Shown: piece after piece, positions 22,666 to 34,735 of the stretch | Position numbering within the stretch: position 1 is the stretch's first letter | Layout: every line of letters starts with the position of its first letter | Origin: Colias croceus | Taxonomy: Eukaryota; Arthropoda; Insecta; Lepidoptera; Pieridae | Length of the DNA: 64,000 nucleotides | Assembly: GCF_905220415.1 (NCBI RefSeq) | Contig: NC_059537.1 | Span: 6,579,622-6,643,621 of the forward strand | Direction of reading: 5' to 3' | Notes under the pieces: generated by a model | Told to the model about the DNA's origin: nothing | The model's input: the letters and a program-made list of their open reading frames with translations, nothing else | Database searches by the model: none | Translations under genes and position numbers: made by a program

Positions 22666-24432
22666 TACGTGTGTCATTTTTAATTAAGATACCACCAATC
22701 CACATTTCTATGCAAGAAATATTATCTGTTCAAAACAAGTTTGTACTCATCCTTCATAATTAAATTAAATGCATTAGATCAAATTCAGCTTAAACTTAAT
22801 GGAGATATTTAATTGCTTTCCTGTTTGAAATGTGAAGAACATTTACTATGTACCGAGAAGTAGGTAACACTAGCAGTACAAATTATATTTGTTTATACGA
22901 TCGTGTTTCTACGGATTTTCCTTTCAATATTATAGCCTTCAGCCAGATTGTAACGTTCTATCTAGATAAATTGAAGTATTTAGTAAACAAGCAAATATAA
23001 TTATTCAGCTATGTTCAGAATACTATTATCACAGTTGACAGATATATACTATTATTTAGAAACGTTCTAAACGTTCTTCTAAATGTTAAACGTCACAAGC
23101 AAAGTCAATAACGAAATCGTATCCGCCTATCAATATTCTCTAATTTTGTATGAACTCTGAAAAGACATTTCTTAGCAAATCCTTGACTCAATTACCTACC
23201 TACTCTATTCCCAATTTTCTACCTGGCGCGTCAGAACCGTGACTAAATTATTAAGGCAGGCTAAAGTTAAATGCGAATATCCGTTTTACCGCATTGTGTT
23301 CACTGGCTTTGGGAATTGACGATCTCTATCATCTAGTTAAAATTCCAAGCAGAGAAATTTCGGTGCGAAGTCACACCAAGTTTTAGTGAAGCTAATTTAC
23401 AACTTTTTCTATCTGTTCAAATTGTTTGGCTAATATAATAGATTCTGTGTAATATTTCATAATTAGTGCCTTACTTAAATATTTACCTATTTAATTTTGA
23501 ACTTACAACTTATTATGTAAAACTAGAATTGTAGGTTGTTTTATTCCTATACATTTTATGAAATTTATAAAAGCCTAAATTAATTTTGTTTGTCTGTCAG
23601 AGCAAAACTACTTATGGATATTGATATTAAACATCGCAATTTTCCGATAGAGCACGCACACGATACCACACTTGTACCTGTGCTTGTACATTAATAACCA
23701 AATAAACATCTCTCCGAAACCGTTTTGTGAGATCGCTGGGGCGCCATCACGAAATTCCAAATTAGCATAATACCGTCAAAGAGAGTATGAATTTTATTTC
23801 CAATGTAAGATTACATCAAGCATCTAAATTCAACCGCGAACTCATTTCCTTGACTTTTATAAAAGCTTAGATGAATCCGCTTAAAGGAAAGAAAGCAGCC
23901 GGAAATAACAATTTCGTAAGAAACAAACAAAGTGTTAGAAAGCGAATCACTGTAGAAGCCTGATATAAATGGGGACAGGAGGGGAGATAAAAATGATGGC
24001 GGATGTTCCCTGAATGGAAGTAAATTAGTATATTCAGGTTACGGCTTCAGGTATTCTCGAACTGTTTGAATTATTAAATCTATTTCAAGATTTGAATTTC
24101 GACGTAAAATTTCTTGCTTTACTTCGAAATTCAGGCTAGTTTATTCTGTAACTAGTTTAAAGATTCCAGATATCTACATCAGGATTTTATGCAATGGTCT
24201 GGTTGTATTTTTATCTGATTTTATTCATAACATTCACAATTGACGCTGCCGAGGACTTTTTTTTTCTAAAAATAACTTCAACTTAGAGCATTTTCCCAAT
24301 TTATTTTTCAGTATAATTATCGATATTTAAACCATATACTATGCATTTTTAGATATCTTTTTTATGTTTTGAATGTAATTGTAAAGAAAAATGACTTGAT
24401 GATTGAGTTAAATGACATAATTTAGAAGCTTA

Positions 24433-25357
24433 GGCTAAGCGCGCACCACGACTTTATGCAGCGTGATTATTTTATCGCAGAAATACAACGTATGAGTTAC
24501 TATGACAATGCGCGCACATGCGATTAAATAATCGCAGCGATTTTAAAATTGTGATTTGTCACATTTTGCTGCGACTGCTCGCGACGCGATTATCGCGAAA
24601 ATGAAATGCAGAATATGAAATTGTATGGTACCGCGCGCACTGCGATAATAAAATCTTACACTCGGGCCCGGCCGGCACTTCACTTGTGTTTCGTCTGTCC
24701 AACAGTAAACATCGTAGTGGTATAGGTAGGTACTGTTTGGTAAACATAAATTCAGTAATCTGTCAAAGGTTTGAATTTATTTATTTATTTAACACTTTAT
24801 TGTACAAGAAACAAAATATACATAAAGGTTACAATAATAAAAAATAATAAAAAAGCACAAAGGGCGGCCTTTTGGCGGAATTTTCATTCTATAATAGTTA
24901 AAGAATTTTTTGGGATACATCCGAAGTTTATTGTATTTCTGACTAGCTTTCCACCCGCGGCATCACCCGCGCAGTCAAAGAAAAACCCGCATAGTTCCCG
25001 ATTTCCGGGATAAAACCGATCCTATGTCCTTTCTCGGGTATCAAAATATCTCCATACCAAATTTACAGACAGACAGAGTTACTTTCGCATTTATAATATT
25101 AGTATGGATAAAAGAAACTTTTGACAATTCTATCTGCTGTAAAAGAATGAGTCCAATATAGACGAATTTTCTTTTTTTTTTCTTCTTATCCTCCGAAGTA
25201 GAGTATAAAGACAAGCAACTTGTACGAAATCCATGATGAAAGTGAGTAAGGATCACTATTAAATTATCGCTGTGCGCGCACCGTACTCTCTGCGATTTTC
25301 TACAGCGCGATTTTGAAATCGTGTCGTAAAAATTAAAATCGTGGTGCGCGCTTAGCC
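24433..25357. mobile_element. Harbinger-like inverted-repeat element with nested Helitron
   Basis: Termini GGCTAAGCGCGCACCACGA (24433) and its complement ending GCGCGCTTAGCC (25357), flanked by TTA on both sides, the 3-bp target duplication expected for PIF/Harbinger. The interior repeats 'gcgcgcac' and 'gcgattat' motifs in both orientations. A TTTATTTATTTA-rich insert (from about 24777) and a Helitron (24943-25108) sit inside. No transposase frame. Confidence 0.65.
24943..25108 (-). mobile_element. Non-autonomous Helitron nested in Harbinger-like element
   Basis: Minus strand: starts A|TCCATACTAATATTATAA, ends with a degraded hairpin GCGGGTGATGCCGCGGG, then CTAG|T. The hairpin carries A-for-C type changes relative to the copy at 25936, so it is an older copy. 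It lies inside the element at 24433-25357. Confidence 0.72.
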
Positions 25358-25935
25358 TTACAAAGAATTGTTATCACCATAATCATAATAGTCATTATAG
25401 TAATCAGGTCAACTCATTATCTCACTGTAAAGTATAAAAATTGTCCATTACTTTATAATGTACTGCAGAATTAAAATAAACGTATAAAATATGAAAAAGG
25501 GAAAGCCACGAACGTTTCGAATAGAGAGATGTTTAATATAATTAATCACAAGGAAATCATAACAGAGCATTTACTGAGTAATGCTAGCAAAAGCGCTCCC
25601 ACAGAGTATGAACAAAGCAATTTCGCTGGAACTACGTAGTTGGCATGTCACCCACAACGAACGCTTGTGTGAGCCGCAGATAAGCTCTCCTACTTATCTG
25701 TGCCGCTGTACAAAGAACGAATATTGTTGAATGTACTAAATTTATATTTAGTCTAGCAAACGACACGTGGATCTTGTGTTCTTTACTAGTAACTAAGTCC
25801 AAGCCAAGCCTTCGCCGCAAGGCTTGCTTTGGATTTAATTTCTAATACTTAAATTGTATAAAAAATCCCAGTTAAGATATTATAGAAATTGTAAAATTAG
25901 ATTATATTCCGAGTATCGTAAAGAATTATTATACA

Positions 25936-26156
25936 CTAGATTTATGCCCGCGGCTTCGCCCGCGTTTGCAAAGAAAAACCCGCATAGTTCCCGTTCCCGT
26001 GGGATTTCTGGGATAAAAACTATCCTATGTGTTAATCCAAGTTACCCTCTATATGTGTGCTTAATTTCATTGTAATCGGTTTAGTAGTTTTTACGTGAAA
26101 GAGTAACAAACATCCATACATCCATACAAACTTTCGCATTTATAATATAAGTAGGA
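25936..26156 (-). mobile_element. Non-autonomous Helitron
   Basis: Minus strand: A|TCCTACTTATATTATAAATG at 26156, 3' hairpin CGCGGGCGAAGCCGCGGG, CTAG|T at 25936. 221 bp, intact ends. Contains a 'cccacgggaacggg' block that also occurs in the 60184 copy and inside the large foldback. Confidence 0.78.
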
Positions 26157-26179
26157 TTTTAAAGAAAAGAAAAAAAAAT

Positions 26180-26245
26180 GACCATGAGGTGGGATTCGAA
26201 CCCGAGTCTTTCCACCAATCCTGACCAATTCGGCCACCCGTGATC
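26180..26245 (-). ncRNA. tRNA-like fragment (tRNA-derived SINE head or tRNA pseudogene)
   Basis: Minus strand carries an A-box-like TGGCCGAATTGG and a perfect B-box GGTTCGAATCC. It also has a 7-nt acceptor-like pairing (GATCACG with CATGGTC, one mismatch), a 4-bp D-stem, and a T-run just downstream. Anticodon and T-stems are poorly paired and there is no long variable arm, so it is unlikely to be a working tRNA. It abuts the Helitron at 25936-26156. Confidence 0.5.
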
Positions 26246-26698
26246 CCGCCAGAGCAATCGAATTTATTCTACTCTTTCATTTTATGTGTCTTGGACACAC
26301 CGCGCCAACATGTGATTATTGTTTACATTAGTTGAAAATGTTATAAGGATCTCTAAACATAATACAAAATACAGACCGTGAAAATTAAAAGAGTATAAAG
26401 AGAAAAACATAACTTATGTGTGAGATTTACCACTTCAATTAGATTCAAATATTCGTACACAAAACAGTATTAAATATATAATAGAGAAATGTTACGAGAG
26501 ACCTGACAAATTGTTTATACAGTATCAGTGAAATATAATTTCATGTCTAAAAAATAATAACATTATAATCATAATTTTCTTCAGAAAGCCTTAATTTGAA
26601 TAAAAGTCACACGTATAAAAAACACTTTGTCGTGTTACGAAATCAAATAACAACAATATTATTTGAGGTTATATTAAATTTGAAGCTTCTGAACATAC

Positions 26699-26734
26699 CT
26701 TCAGGAGCCGGCGGCCGTGGCTGATAATGTAAAT
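26699..26734 (-). CDS. Agrin mini-exon, Pro-rich linker
   Basis: A 36-nt exon flanked by TTGTTCCAG acceptor and GAAG|GTATGT donor. Its phase 1 start takes the leftover T from either first exon to make Tyr, then reads LHYQPRPPAPE and leaves G for the next exon. It is too short to be found by ORF length and is supported by perfect phase continuity and good splice sites. It forms a proline-rich stalk between the membrane anchor (or signal peptide) and FS1. Residues about 263-274 in the membrane isoform. Confidence 0.7.
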
Positions 26735-29700
26735 CTGGAACAATAAAACATTTGATATAGTCAAATTCGTATTTTCTTAACACAACAATATAATATGTTA
26801 GTTGAACTAGCAAATATAATTGGTTATTCTGAATGTCTCTAGACTTTTAATACAATGGCCAACATAGAGCGACCACTATCATCATGGTAAAGTGATGATA
26901 AAACAAATATATTAAAAATACAAAGAGCATCTCTGCCAACACTTTCTAGAACATACTTAATTATAATTATTTCGAAAACTGCTATTGAAAACTTTCTATT
27001 TCCTCGACAGTAATATAATTCAAGTCTTATTTGCACAAATATTTCACGGTCTTCAATTTAAATATTGTACAAACACGTTCAAGAAAAATAACTCGAAATG
27101 TGTATTTCGCTACACAACTGAGACTCAATATTTTGCTTTCGCGGTTTGAATTCACAAAACGGCGGTAGATATCACGAGCGAAATCGACTTACAAAAACAC
27201 ATTTACGTCCGAGCGGATTAATTTCGCCTTAGGTACCTCACCGAACATAACATTACGGAATGTGACACACAAAGGTACAAAGGTCGCAGCTAATGGTCCC
27301 GCAGTACGGATAAATATAAAATACAAGAGCCAAGCAAATGGTCACAAGTCGGGGTGTGCTGGGGCGGTGCGCCATATTGTTTTATTGCAAATTGGTTGGA
27401 CGTATATCGCGCCTGTCCTTTACATATACGGGGCTATTAAACTACGACCGGTGCCCAGTCACGTGTTAAACGAATCCGATCGCTAGCTTATGTAAGATAG
27501 AAAACTGTGGACGATTGTTGTCCATGTTTTGTACGAATAACATTTGTCGACAAATAAATACGTACTTACGTATATATACGGCACTGTGCTGTCCTAATTA
27601 ATCTAATTTATACGTTGTGAGAGCTGATTTGTTATGAAACCAATTAAGCTATTCATAATGTTATGCCCATTAATATTTATAAATTCACCAATGGCAATTA
27701 ATATTCCCATTAAGATTTTAATTTCAGCACATTGTTTTGCATGTTATTTATAAAGACAATAGCGAGGTAAATTAAAATTTAACCCATATTAATATGTTTT
27801 CTTTTCATATTTTACGAACATTTACAAAATTGTTAAACTTGTATGAATATTCTACGAAACATTTAAGTGTCAAAGCCTTATTTGCTACGCGGTTGCTTTG
27901 CTACGCGACTCCAATGATTAAAACTGTTTGCGTTACCCTTACACCGTAATTTCAATCGATAGGATCAATGCTTTATTGATTTTGAAGTATTTTCTTATAG
28001 ACATAATATGATTGTAAATGACAACGATAGCGAGTTCCTTATGTTAAATCCCTCACTGCAAGTATCTTCGTTTAAAACGTGTAGTTGGACTTACTAGGAA
28101 TTCTGCTACCATAACCTCAGTAAAATCACAAAAATGCCTATTGCCTATTTTCATTCTTCATATTTCTTTAACGATTGTTTAAACTTTAAAGTACTACACT
28201 GTATCACTGTAGATTTATTTAAAAAAAATGAACTGTTTTGTTTTGATTAAACTTTCTGATTATAGCATCTAAATGCAATTCATAACATGTACATAATACT
28301 AATGGATTACTTTGTAGCAGCCAGTGCGATCGCGAGCTGACTGAGCTATCATGACACGTAGTATATATCTGTATTCTCTTTGTCATGACATATCATTTTA
28401 TAAAAAAATCAACTACCTTCACTTAATTTTCTAAAAGTGACATGTTGATTTATTTTTTCTTAATGTGGGTAGTTGCAGAACTATCTACGTGCAGACGTAG
28501 TAGGTAACTATTTAGTGATCTGTGGTTGGTTGTTTACATTTATGACTAGTCATTGTTACGTAAATAAATTGTCCATGGTATTGTGGTGATTTGGTGAACA
28601 GAGATGAAATTTCATGATGTAGGTTATGTGAGGTTATAAACGCAGTGTCCCAATTAACGCGGAAACTTACTAGACTATCATAATAATAATCTACCAGATT
28701 AACGTAGCCAGTACCTCTGTAACGTTTGCTTTAGCAGATGATGCTAGGAAATTGCAGTGATGAAACTTAACCGTCGACGTGTCGTAATACCAAAGCCAAA
28801 TCGAATACTGTGGAACATAAAATTAAACAGATATCGAATCGAGAACGTTTCAATCGAATAGTCGCAGATTAAGTTCGGTAGGAACGCAACAGGAAAGTGG
28901 AGTGGAATCGATTCACACAACGAATCGAGCAGAGGCGGCCGTTATAGCGCCGCAACAAATTGAAATTGATATCATCGCTGGGCAGCAGCCGGATATTACG
29001 GGTGTCAAGCGCAATCACGCACTGGCAGGTACGATCTAAGTATACTCTTTATCTTATCTATGTTTAAGGTAAATTGAATCTCTTCTAAATTCCCGAAATG
29101 GTACGTAAAATTGATAGCTGTCGGGCAAAATAATATAACAAAGCGAAAGGTTGGGTAAAGTAAAGCTTTATATTTGCAGGACCTTGTCTTTTATGTTAAG
29201 AGCGATTTGTTTATGTGATAACGTTAATCAAAATTTTACTTTTAATTGTAAAAACTAAAAATGTTAACATTTCAGAAGTAAAGACTATTGAATTTTAATT
29301 AAAACACAGTCAGATACAACTTCCAAAGACGGCATACATACCTACTTATTAGAACCAACCTTTATGGGGCTATTTTAAAACTACGAAGGGACTCGTAATT
29401 ACATGGCTATATTCCTTGATAAACTCTTCTAATCTCTTATCCAAATCCCCAAAACGATTTAAACTTAACCGCATAACTGTGAATACCTATGGCATATTCC
29501 TTTCGAAAATTTCTAAGTATATGTGTTTTACCTTCCTATCACATGAAACGGTGGCTTGATATACTTATTTAATATGTATTGCTGATTATGATCTTATCAT
29601 GGAAAAATTTAAAGAAATTTTAGTGAGTGGTGATGTTTTGTTTGAACAAGCACGAAATTCAGTTTCTTCTATAGTTTTACAAACATTGACCAATACTTCG

Positions 29701-30018
29701 ATCACTTTTGCTAATGCTATAGTAAACTCTTACAAAGTGAGTTGAAACGTTTCCATTAACTGTAAAACAACATTCGAAAACATGTGTATGTAAGAAAACC
29801 GTCCCATTTACTTAGCACGTGATATTTTTTTGACAAAGTGTAGCATATTATATTGTTCTAGAGTAATAAAGTTATACTTAAAGTTTATCCTCCATACTCC
29901 GAGATCTCTGAGAAATAATAAAGGTTGGTTATAGGTAAAGATCTTATTTTATATACCTAGGATAAATACATTTTTATATTATATTGAACTTATGTTATAT
30001 GGCTCACGGCTATTTTTT

Positions 30019-30272
30019 AACCGACTCCAAAAAAAGGAGGAGATTATCAATTCGGCCGGTATGTTTTTTTTTTTCTTTTATGTATGTACACCGATTACTC
30101 CGAGGTTTCTGAACCGATTTACGTGATTCTTTTTTTGTTCGATGCGGGATGGTGTCGAATTGGTCCCATAAAAATTTTATTCGGATAGGCCCAGTAGTTT
30201 TTTATTTTATGAGCATTTTTGTCCGTATTTGCAAATGTTGCAAGTGCAAGTTTGAAGTCGGTTGTTTTTAAC
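30019..30272. repeat. Dispersed lepidopteran-type repeat
   Basis: Begins 'aaccgactccaaaaaaagg' and ends 'gaagtcggttgtttttaac', so the ends are short inverted repeats (AACCGACT...AGTCGGTT). The interior 'caccgattactccgagg' is a type I recognise as common in moth and butterfly introns. No coding. Confidence 0.55.
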
Positions 30273-30867
30273 GCAGTTGTATAGACTTGTATGAAATCAG
30301 TCTGTCTTGTACTGTTAATTTCCGTGGGATTTGCCGATATATATTTTCGTCTTTGAAGTATAACGACATTGTTAACATAATTTGCGAATAAAATATTAAA
30401 AATAAGACAGCCATATAAAACATATTTTAAGTAGGTACACGTGTAAAACATGAGGCGTGTTTTAAACATAAATAATTAAAAACAAATAGGTACATTACAA
30501 CGCAACAAATATATAATTCAAAAGGTTATGAAGCCAAAAGCCTATTCCTGATATTTAATGCGACCAGCGACATACTAAAGTTCTTTTTATTTATTCCTTG
30601 ACAAGATCATGATCACAAACCTACTGTTACATAGTGAAATATCTGAGGTTTACTCAAAAATCAAATTCTAATCAATTGAAAGTTGAGGTGAAAATTTGTA
30701 TGGAGAACAATTTTCACAATATGACGGGCACGGGAGCGAACAAATGCGGTGTCATCTTATTATGATTATTATAATAATTTTGTAAGAAATAAGAATATAT
30801 CATATTCAAAATTGGGAATATTCTCCAATCGATTCTTGTTTGGCTTTCTTTCAACTGTAGACCTTAC

Positions 30868-31700
30868 ATTCAACTCAAACTCAAACTCAAACATTTATTT
30901 ATTCAATTAGACTTCTTCGAGAAGCACTTTTGAACCGTCAATACATATTTTTAACATTTACCACCGATTCGGAAAGCAGTATCTATGGAGAAGAATCGGC
31001 AAGAAACTCCATAGTTGCTCTTTTAAATAATTTCAGTATTACAATTTAATTTTACAAAATATGTAAGTAACTGTACGTATATATCATAATATGCCAAAGA
31101 ACTGTCCTGTGGTTTTTACGCGACAACCCTCCTTGGGTTTTATCTTCCATATATTCCTTAATGCTGTAATAGGCTCTCTGAACTAATACGTTTTTTACAT
31201 AATTTTTAAATTTAGCACTACTAAACTCTTTAATACTATGAGGAATTCTGTTGTAAAAAAGTATACCTTGGCCCATAAATGAATTTTTAACTTTAGCTAA
31301 CCGGTAAAATGGCATTTCAATTTTATTTCGGTTCCTTGTGCCATAACGGTGTCTATCTCCTACTCTTGTGTGTAAGTCTGCGTTTTTGTGTACATATAAA
31401 ATATTATTAAATATATACTGTGATGGTACTGTGAGGATACCAGTATTCTTAAAGAGATCTCTTAGTGAGTCCCTAGCACGTAAATTATATATAGAGCGTA
31501 TGGCTCTTTTCTGTAATATAAATATAGTTTCTATATCTGCAGCCCTGCCCCATAGCAGAATTCCATAGGACATAATGCTATGAAAGTAGCTAAAATAAAC
31601 CAATCTAGCCGTGTCTTCATCGGTGAGATGCCTTATTCTTCGAACTGCATATGCAGCTGAACTAAGCTTAGCAGCGGTGGTGGCATCGGATTTACTCGTT
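30868..31700 (-). pseudogene. 5'-truncated jockey/CR1-type LINE remnant
   Basis: Minus strand frame from about 31697 to 31052 encodes the C-terminal part of a non-LTR reverse transcriptase ORF2, including YFHSIMSYGILLWG, then LQKRAIRSIYNL and later GQGILFYNRIP, all typical of this clade. The catalytic RT domain and endonuclease are missing. A non-coding 3' tail follows, ending at repeated 'ctcaaa' (plus strand) near 30868-30890. A piece of this 3' tail also occurs inside both piggyBac-like copies at 47.4 and 51.0 kb. Confidence 0.75.
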
Positions 31701-33948
31701 TTCTACTCCAATATAATTTCTATAAGGCAGGAAATTAAGGCATTATACACCTCCTCGAATTTTATAACTATGATTATAGCGTCCTTCAAATGAATGCCTT
31801 ATTGGTTTTATTCTGGGTATAATAACGGTGTATAAATCACTCCTTTCGTCATATTTCTTTCGGGCATTGTATCGTCGGGGGCTACCGTACCGTATTCTTT
31901 TTTAATGTTATAATATGCGTGCTAAGCAGCAGTTATTCAAGTTCACTATCGTTGTATGAATTATAGCTTCATACTCAATTATTTTATTGTGTAGGACACT
32001 GGCGTAGCAATGCGCGTGATTTATGTGACTTTGCTTTTTGATCACCCGTGGGGCAATATAATTTGGCGGCTCTTTAAAACCGATTAATTTTATTAATGAG
32101 CAAATATATTATCGACTTCGCGAAATATATGGAAAATTATTTTAATTAACTACGCGCGTGAATGCTTTATGCAATTATATTAGTGATCTATTAATTGCAG
32201 GTCAACTAGATAGGTATTATTATTTTCATACGAAGCATCAGAAATGAAGAGAAGAACGTATCGAATTAAAATTAAGTACTTTTTAAGTAGAAAAAACATA
32301 CGTAAGCAGAAAACTAACAAAATATTACAGTTATCATTTCTATTTCCTATTTCAGTTCTCATTTAGCTACCCTTAAACCACCATCCACTTGAAGCTACAC
32401 ACAGTTCATTGACCGGCGTAAAGGCTCAACGTCATTCCGTTTATATCTCTACAATGTACGCATGTCCATAATAGTTCGCACAAAATATAAAACTAATATC
32501 TTGTACATTACACAAGAATGTTGTGCTCAAACAGCGTGAAAATTAATCGTTCGATTAACCATTCGCGCCCGGCTCTCGCAGCTAAGCCGAACGTGACTCG
32601 TGAATCAGTGCCCGAACGACGCCGGTGGAAATTAATTCTCTGAACAAAAAAAAAACGAAATTCGAACAAACCGTTTCGACTTTTCGATGGCGTATTGAAT
32701 AGAGTTCGAAATAGGTACTTTTTACACTTTATTCCAGTTATACAATAGTGATTACAACTCGTGCGTCGTTTGACCAAAATTCTGTCTCTGATATTGCCTC
32801 TGTTACTGCAAACACGCAGTTTTACTTGTAATTTCATTATTGAGTGTTTTCATTCGATTTTTGTGTATAGTTTTATCAGTTAAAACTGACTCAATTTATT
32901 ATCCGAACACAAACGCAAACACTGCTCTTGTTAATACACAATAGAACCTAAAACAACATTTTTGCCAATCCTCAATAATTGAATATTATGTTTAATATAT
33001 ACTTTCAATATTATACCACATTACAATAATTGATTTCACATTTCAATTAAAAAAGGAAATCTAATATTTAAAGTACCACAATTTATTTGCATTTGAATAT
33101 TAATCCGATGCCTTAATTCTGTTACTTTCATTGGAATTTTAAAATCGTCTACGTGGCGTTCGAAGTGGCACTAAAATAAATGTTCTGTCAGAGAGAAAAA
33201 CGAGCGGAACCTACCGCCCGCACCCACCCCATACTTGTTCACCTTACTATTTCATTTCTACTGATTCTACTTTAAATTACAGGTAAAATGTCATACGCAG
33301 ATGTAATAAAAATTACGGAACAAGGAACTTTTCTTTTACTCGTTGGTTGTTTTTCTTTTGAATGAACGGATGGAAAATGTTGATTTTGGTACAGATTTAA
33401 AGCTTTTTACAATAAATCTTAACGTGCATACTAGATTAGAGTAATTAGATATGCGTTAAATTACAGCCTTTTGCTTTTTTTAAATTCTAAATATTGATAT
33501 AAAAATTTGAATGAAAAATTGATGTGTAAAGCTCTAAACCAAGAACGAGAAAATTAAGTAAAGGTTAAGTTACACAGGTTTTATATGTATATAAATATTA
33601 TTTTTAGGCTATAAAGGAATAATCATTATGATGGTAATAATGTTCATTTATTAAATCTTAGTTATGAAAGTATAATTTTCATCCAATAAAAAAAATCAGT
33701 ACCTACTTCTGAAAGTAATTTATAAGACGTTGTCTGTATGCGTATCCAAAATTATGAATGTTATTGAAACACGTTACTTATTTGTTCGAGTCCAATAAAA
33801 CTAGCAAATAAAATATGTTCTAAGTATGTCCGATATTCAATATTTACAAACTTCATAAATTGCTAATATCAATATGTGCTACGTAAATAGCAATATGATA
33901 AAACCTTATTTCTAATGACCTATATAAATCTGCATAAGTAATACTTAC

Positions 33949-34735
33949 AATTATTTGTTAATAGAAACCCTGTAGAAACTCCCAACAGAACTAGAAAAAA
34001 TAACAGCAGCAACACAATAAGTGCTGGTCTACAGTAATGTATCCAGCAATAGTCCTCCGAGTTCGCAACTTGAACGTTCGACGACCACACACAACACTTT
34101 CCACAAGCCGAGTTTGTCGTACTCGCTGATCTCACAACAGCACTGTTTCCTTGTTGATTCACTATCACACCCTGCACCGGAGCATTGCTCGTCTGGCCGT
34201 ACACCGCGTTCTTTTCAGACAGCCGCCCGAAACCTGAACTGTCATCATCCTGAGAAGTGCCATAAACGCCGTATGATGCAACCATATCGACGCCCGATAA
34301 AGATCGCGTAGTAGCTGCGTTGCCACCGTTTTGTACCTCATTATTGTCAGAACTAGGCCAGCACTCGCACGAACATCGATTTTCTTTTCTTCTGCGTGCT
34401 TGAGTCGCTTCTGATCTTATAATTTGTGCGTCGCTTTTCTTTTCCTCTTCCTTTTTAACCTTAATCTCCTGTGGCACGATCTCATTGTTGGGGGAGTAAG
34501 TCGGTTGAATATTTTTGTGATTTTCTATGTACCAATGTCTTTCCTCAGCTCTGAGGGTGGTATCGTTATTGCCTTCGTAGACATCTGCATAATTTGAAAG
34601 AGGATGTGATGACGGGCTGTAGACGGGGACTGGAGCGAGCTGATTGTAACCGCGGTCGTACTGGGGCGGTCGACTATTCGTCGCATAGTATGTGGTGGAT
34701 ACAGGCGCGGTGTAGTCGTAGCCCGGCCTGTTCAT
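33949..34735 (-). CDS. Agrin alternative first coding exon, cytoplasmic tail and type II membrane anchor
   Basis: Encodes residues 1-262 plus one base. There is no signal peptide. A single hydrophobic segment at about 238-259 (ALIVLLLLFFLVLLG core) follows a long polar N-terminus, so a type II membrane protein with residues 1-237 in the cytosol is expected, as in transmembrane agrin. The tail has a Tyr/Pro-rich start with a PPxY-like PPQY (23-26), a charged block KVKKEEEKK (92-100), ARRRK (113-117), and Cys clusters CSCEC (121-125) and CGKCC (211-215) that could be palmitoylated. The start codon has a good context (GAAG before ATG). The exon ends at AATT|GTAAGTAT. If the donor is not used, the frame continues for nine residues to a TAG near 33920. 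A plausible 5'UTR acceptor (TATTTTAG) lies about 40 nt upstream of the ATG. Confidence 0.82.

Larger units (their letters stand above)
21417..26698. other. Intron between mini-exon B and FS1
   Basis: 5.3-kb intron with several mobile elements (22492-22665, 24433-25357, 25936-26156) and a tRNA-like fragment (26180-26245). An imperfect hairpin lies around 21566-21600 ('ggaaatctta' and its complement). No exon compatible with phase 1-1 and cysteine spacing was found. Confidence 0.65.
26735..33948. other. Large intron between transmembrane exon A and mini-exon B
   Basis: 7.2 kb. Holds a dispersed repeat at 30019-30272 and a LINE remnant at 30868-31700. A GC-richer open stretch around 28860-29030 ends at a plus-strand donor-like CAG|GTACG but cannot be assigned. 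No agrin exon of the needed phase was seen. Confidence 0.6.

Noticed and set aside
31368..31568. Plus-strand frame over the LINE remnant
   Set aside because: Antisense of the reverse-transcriptase C-terminal frame.
33949..34735. Teneurin or other type II membrane protein as gene identity
   Set aside because: Downstream exons are FS/Kazal and laminin-EGF modules, not teneurin EGF/NHL/YD repeats.
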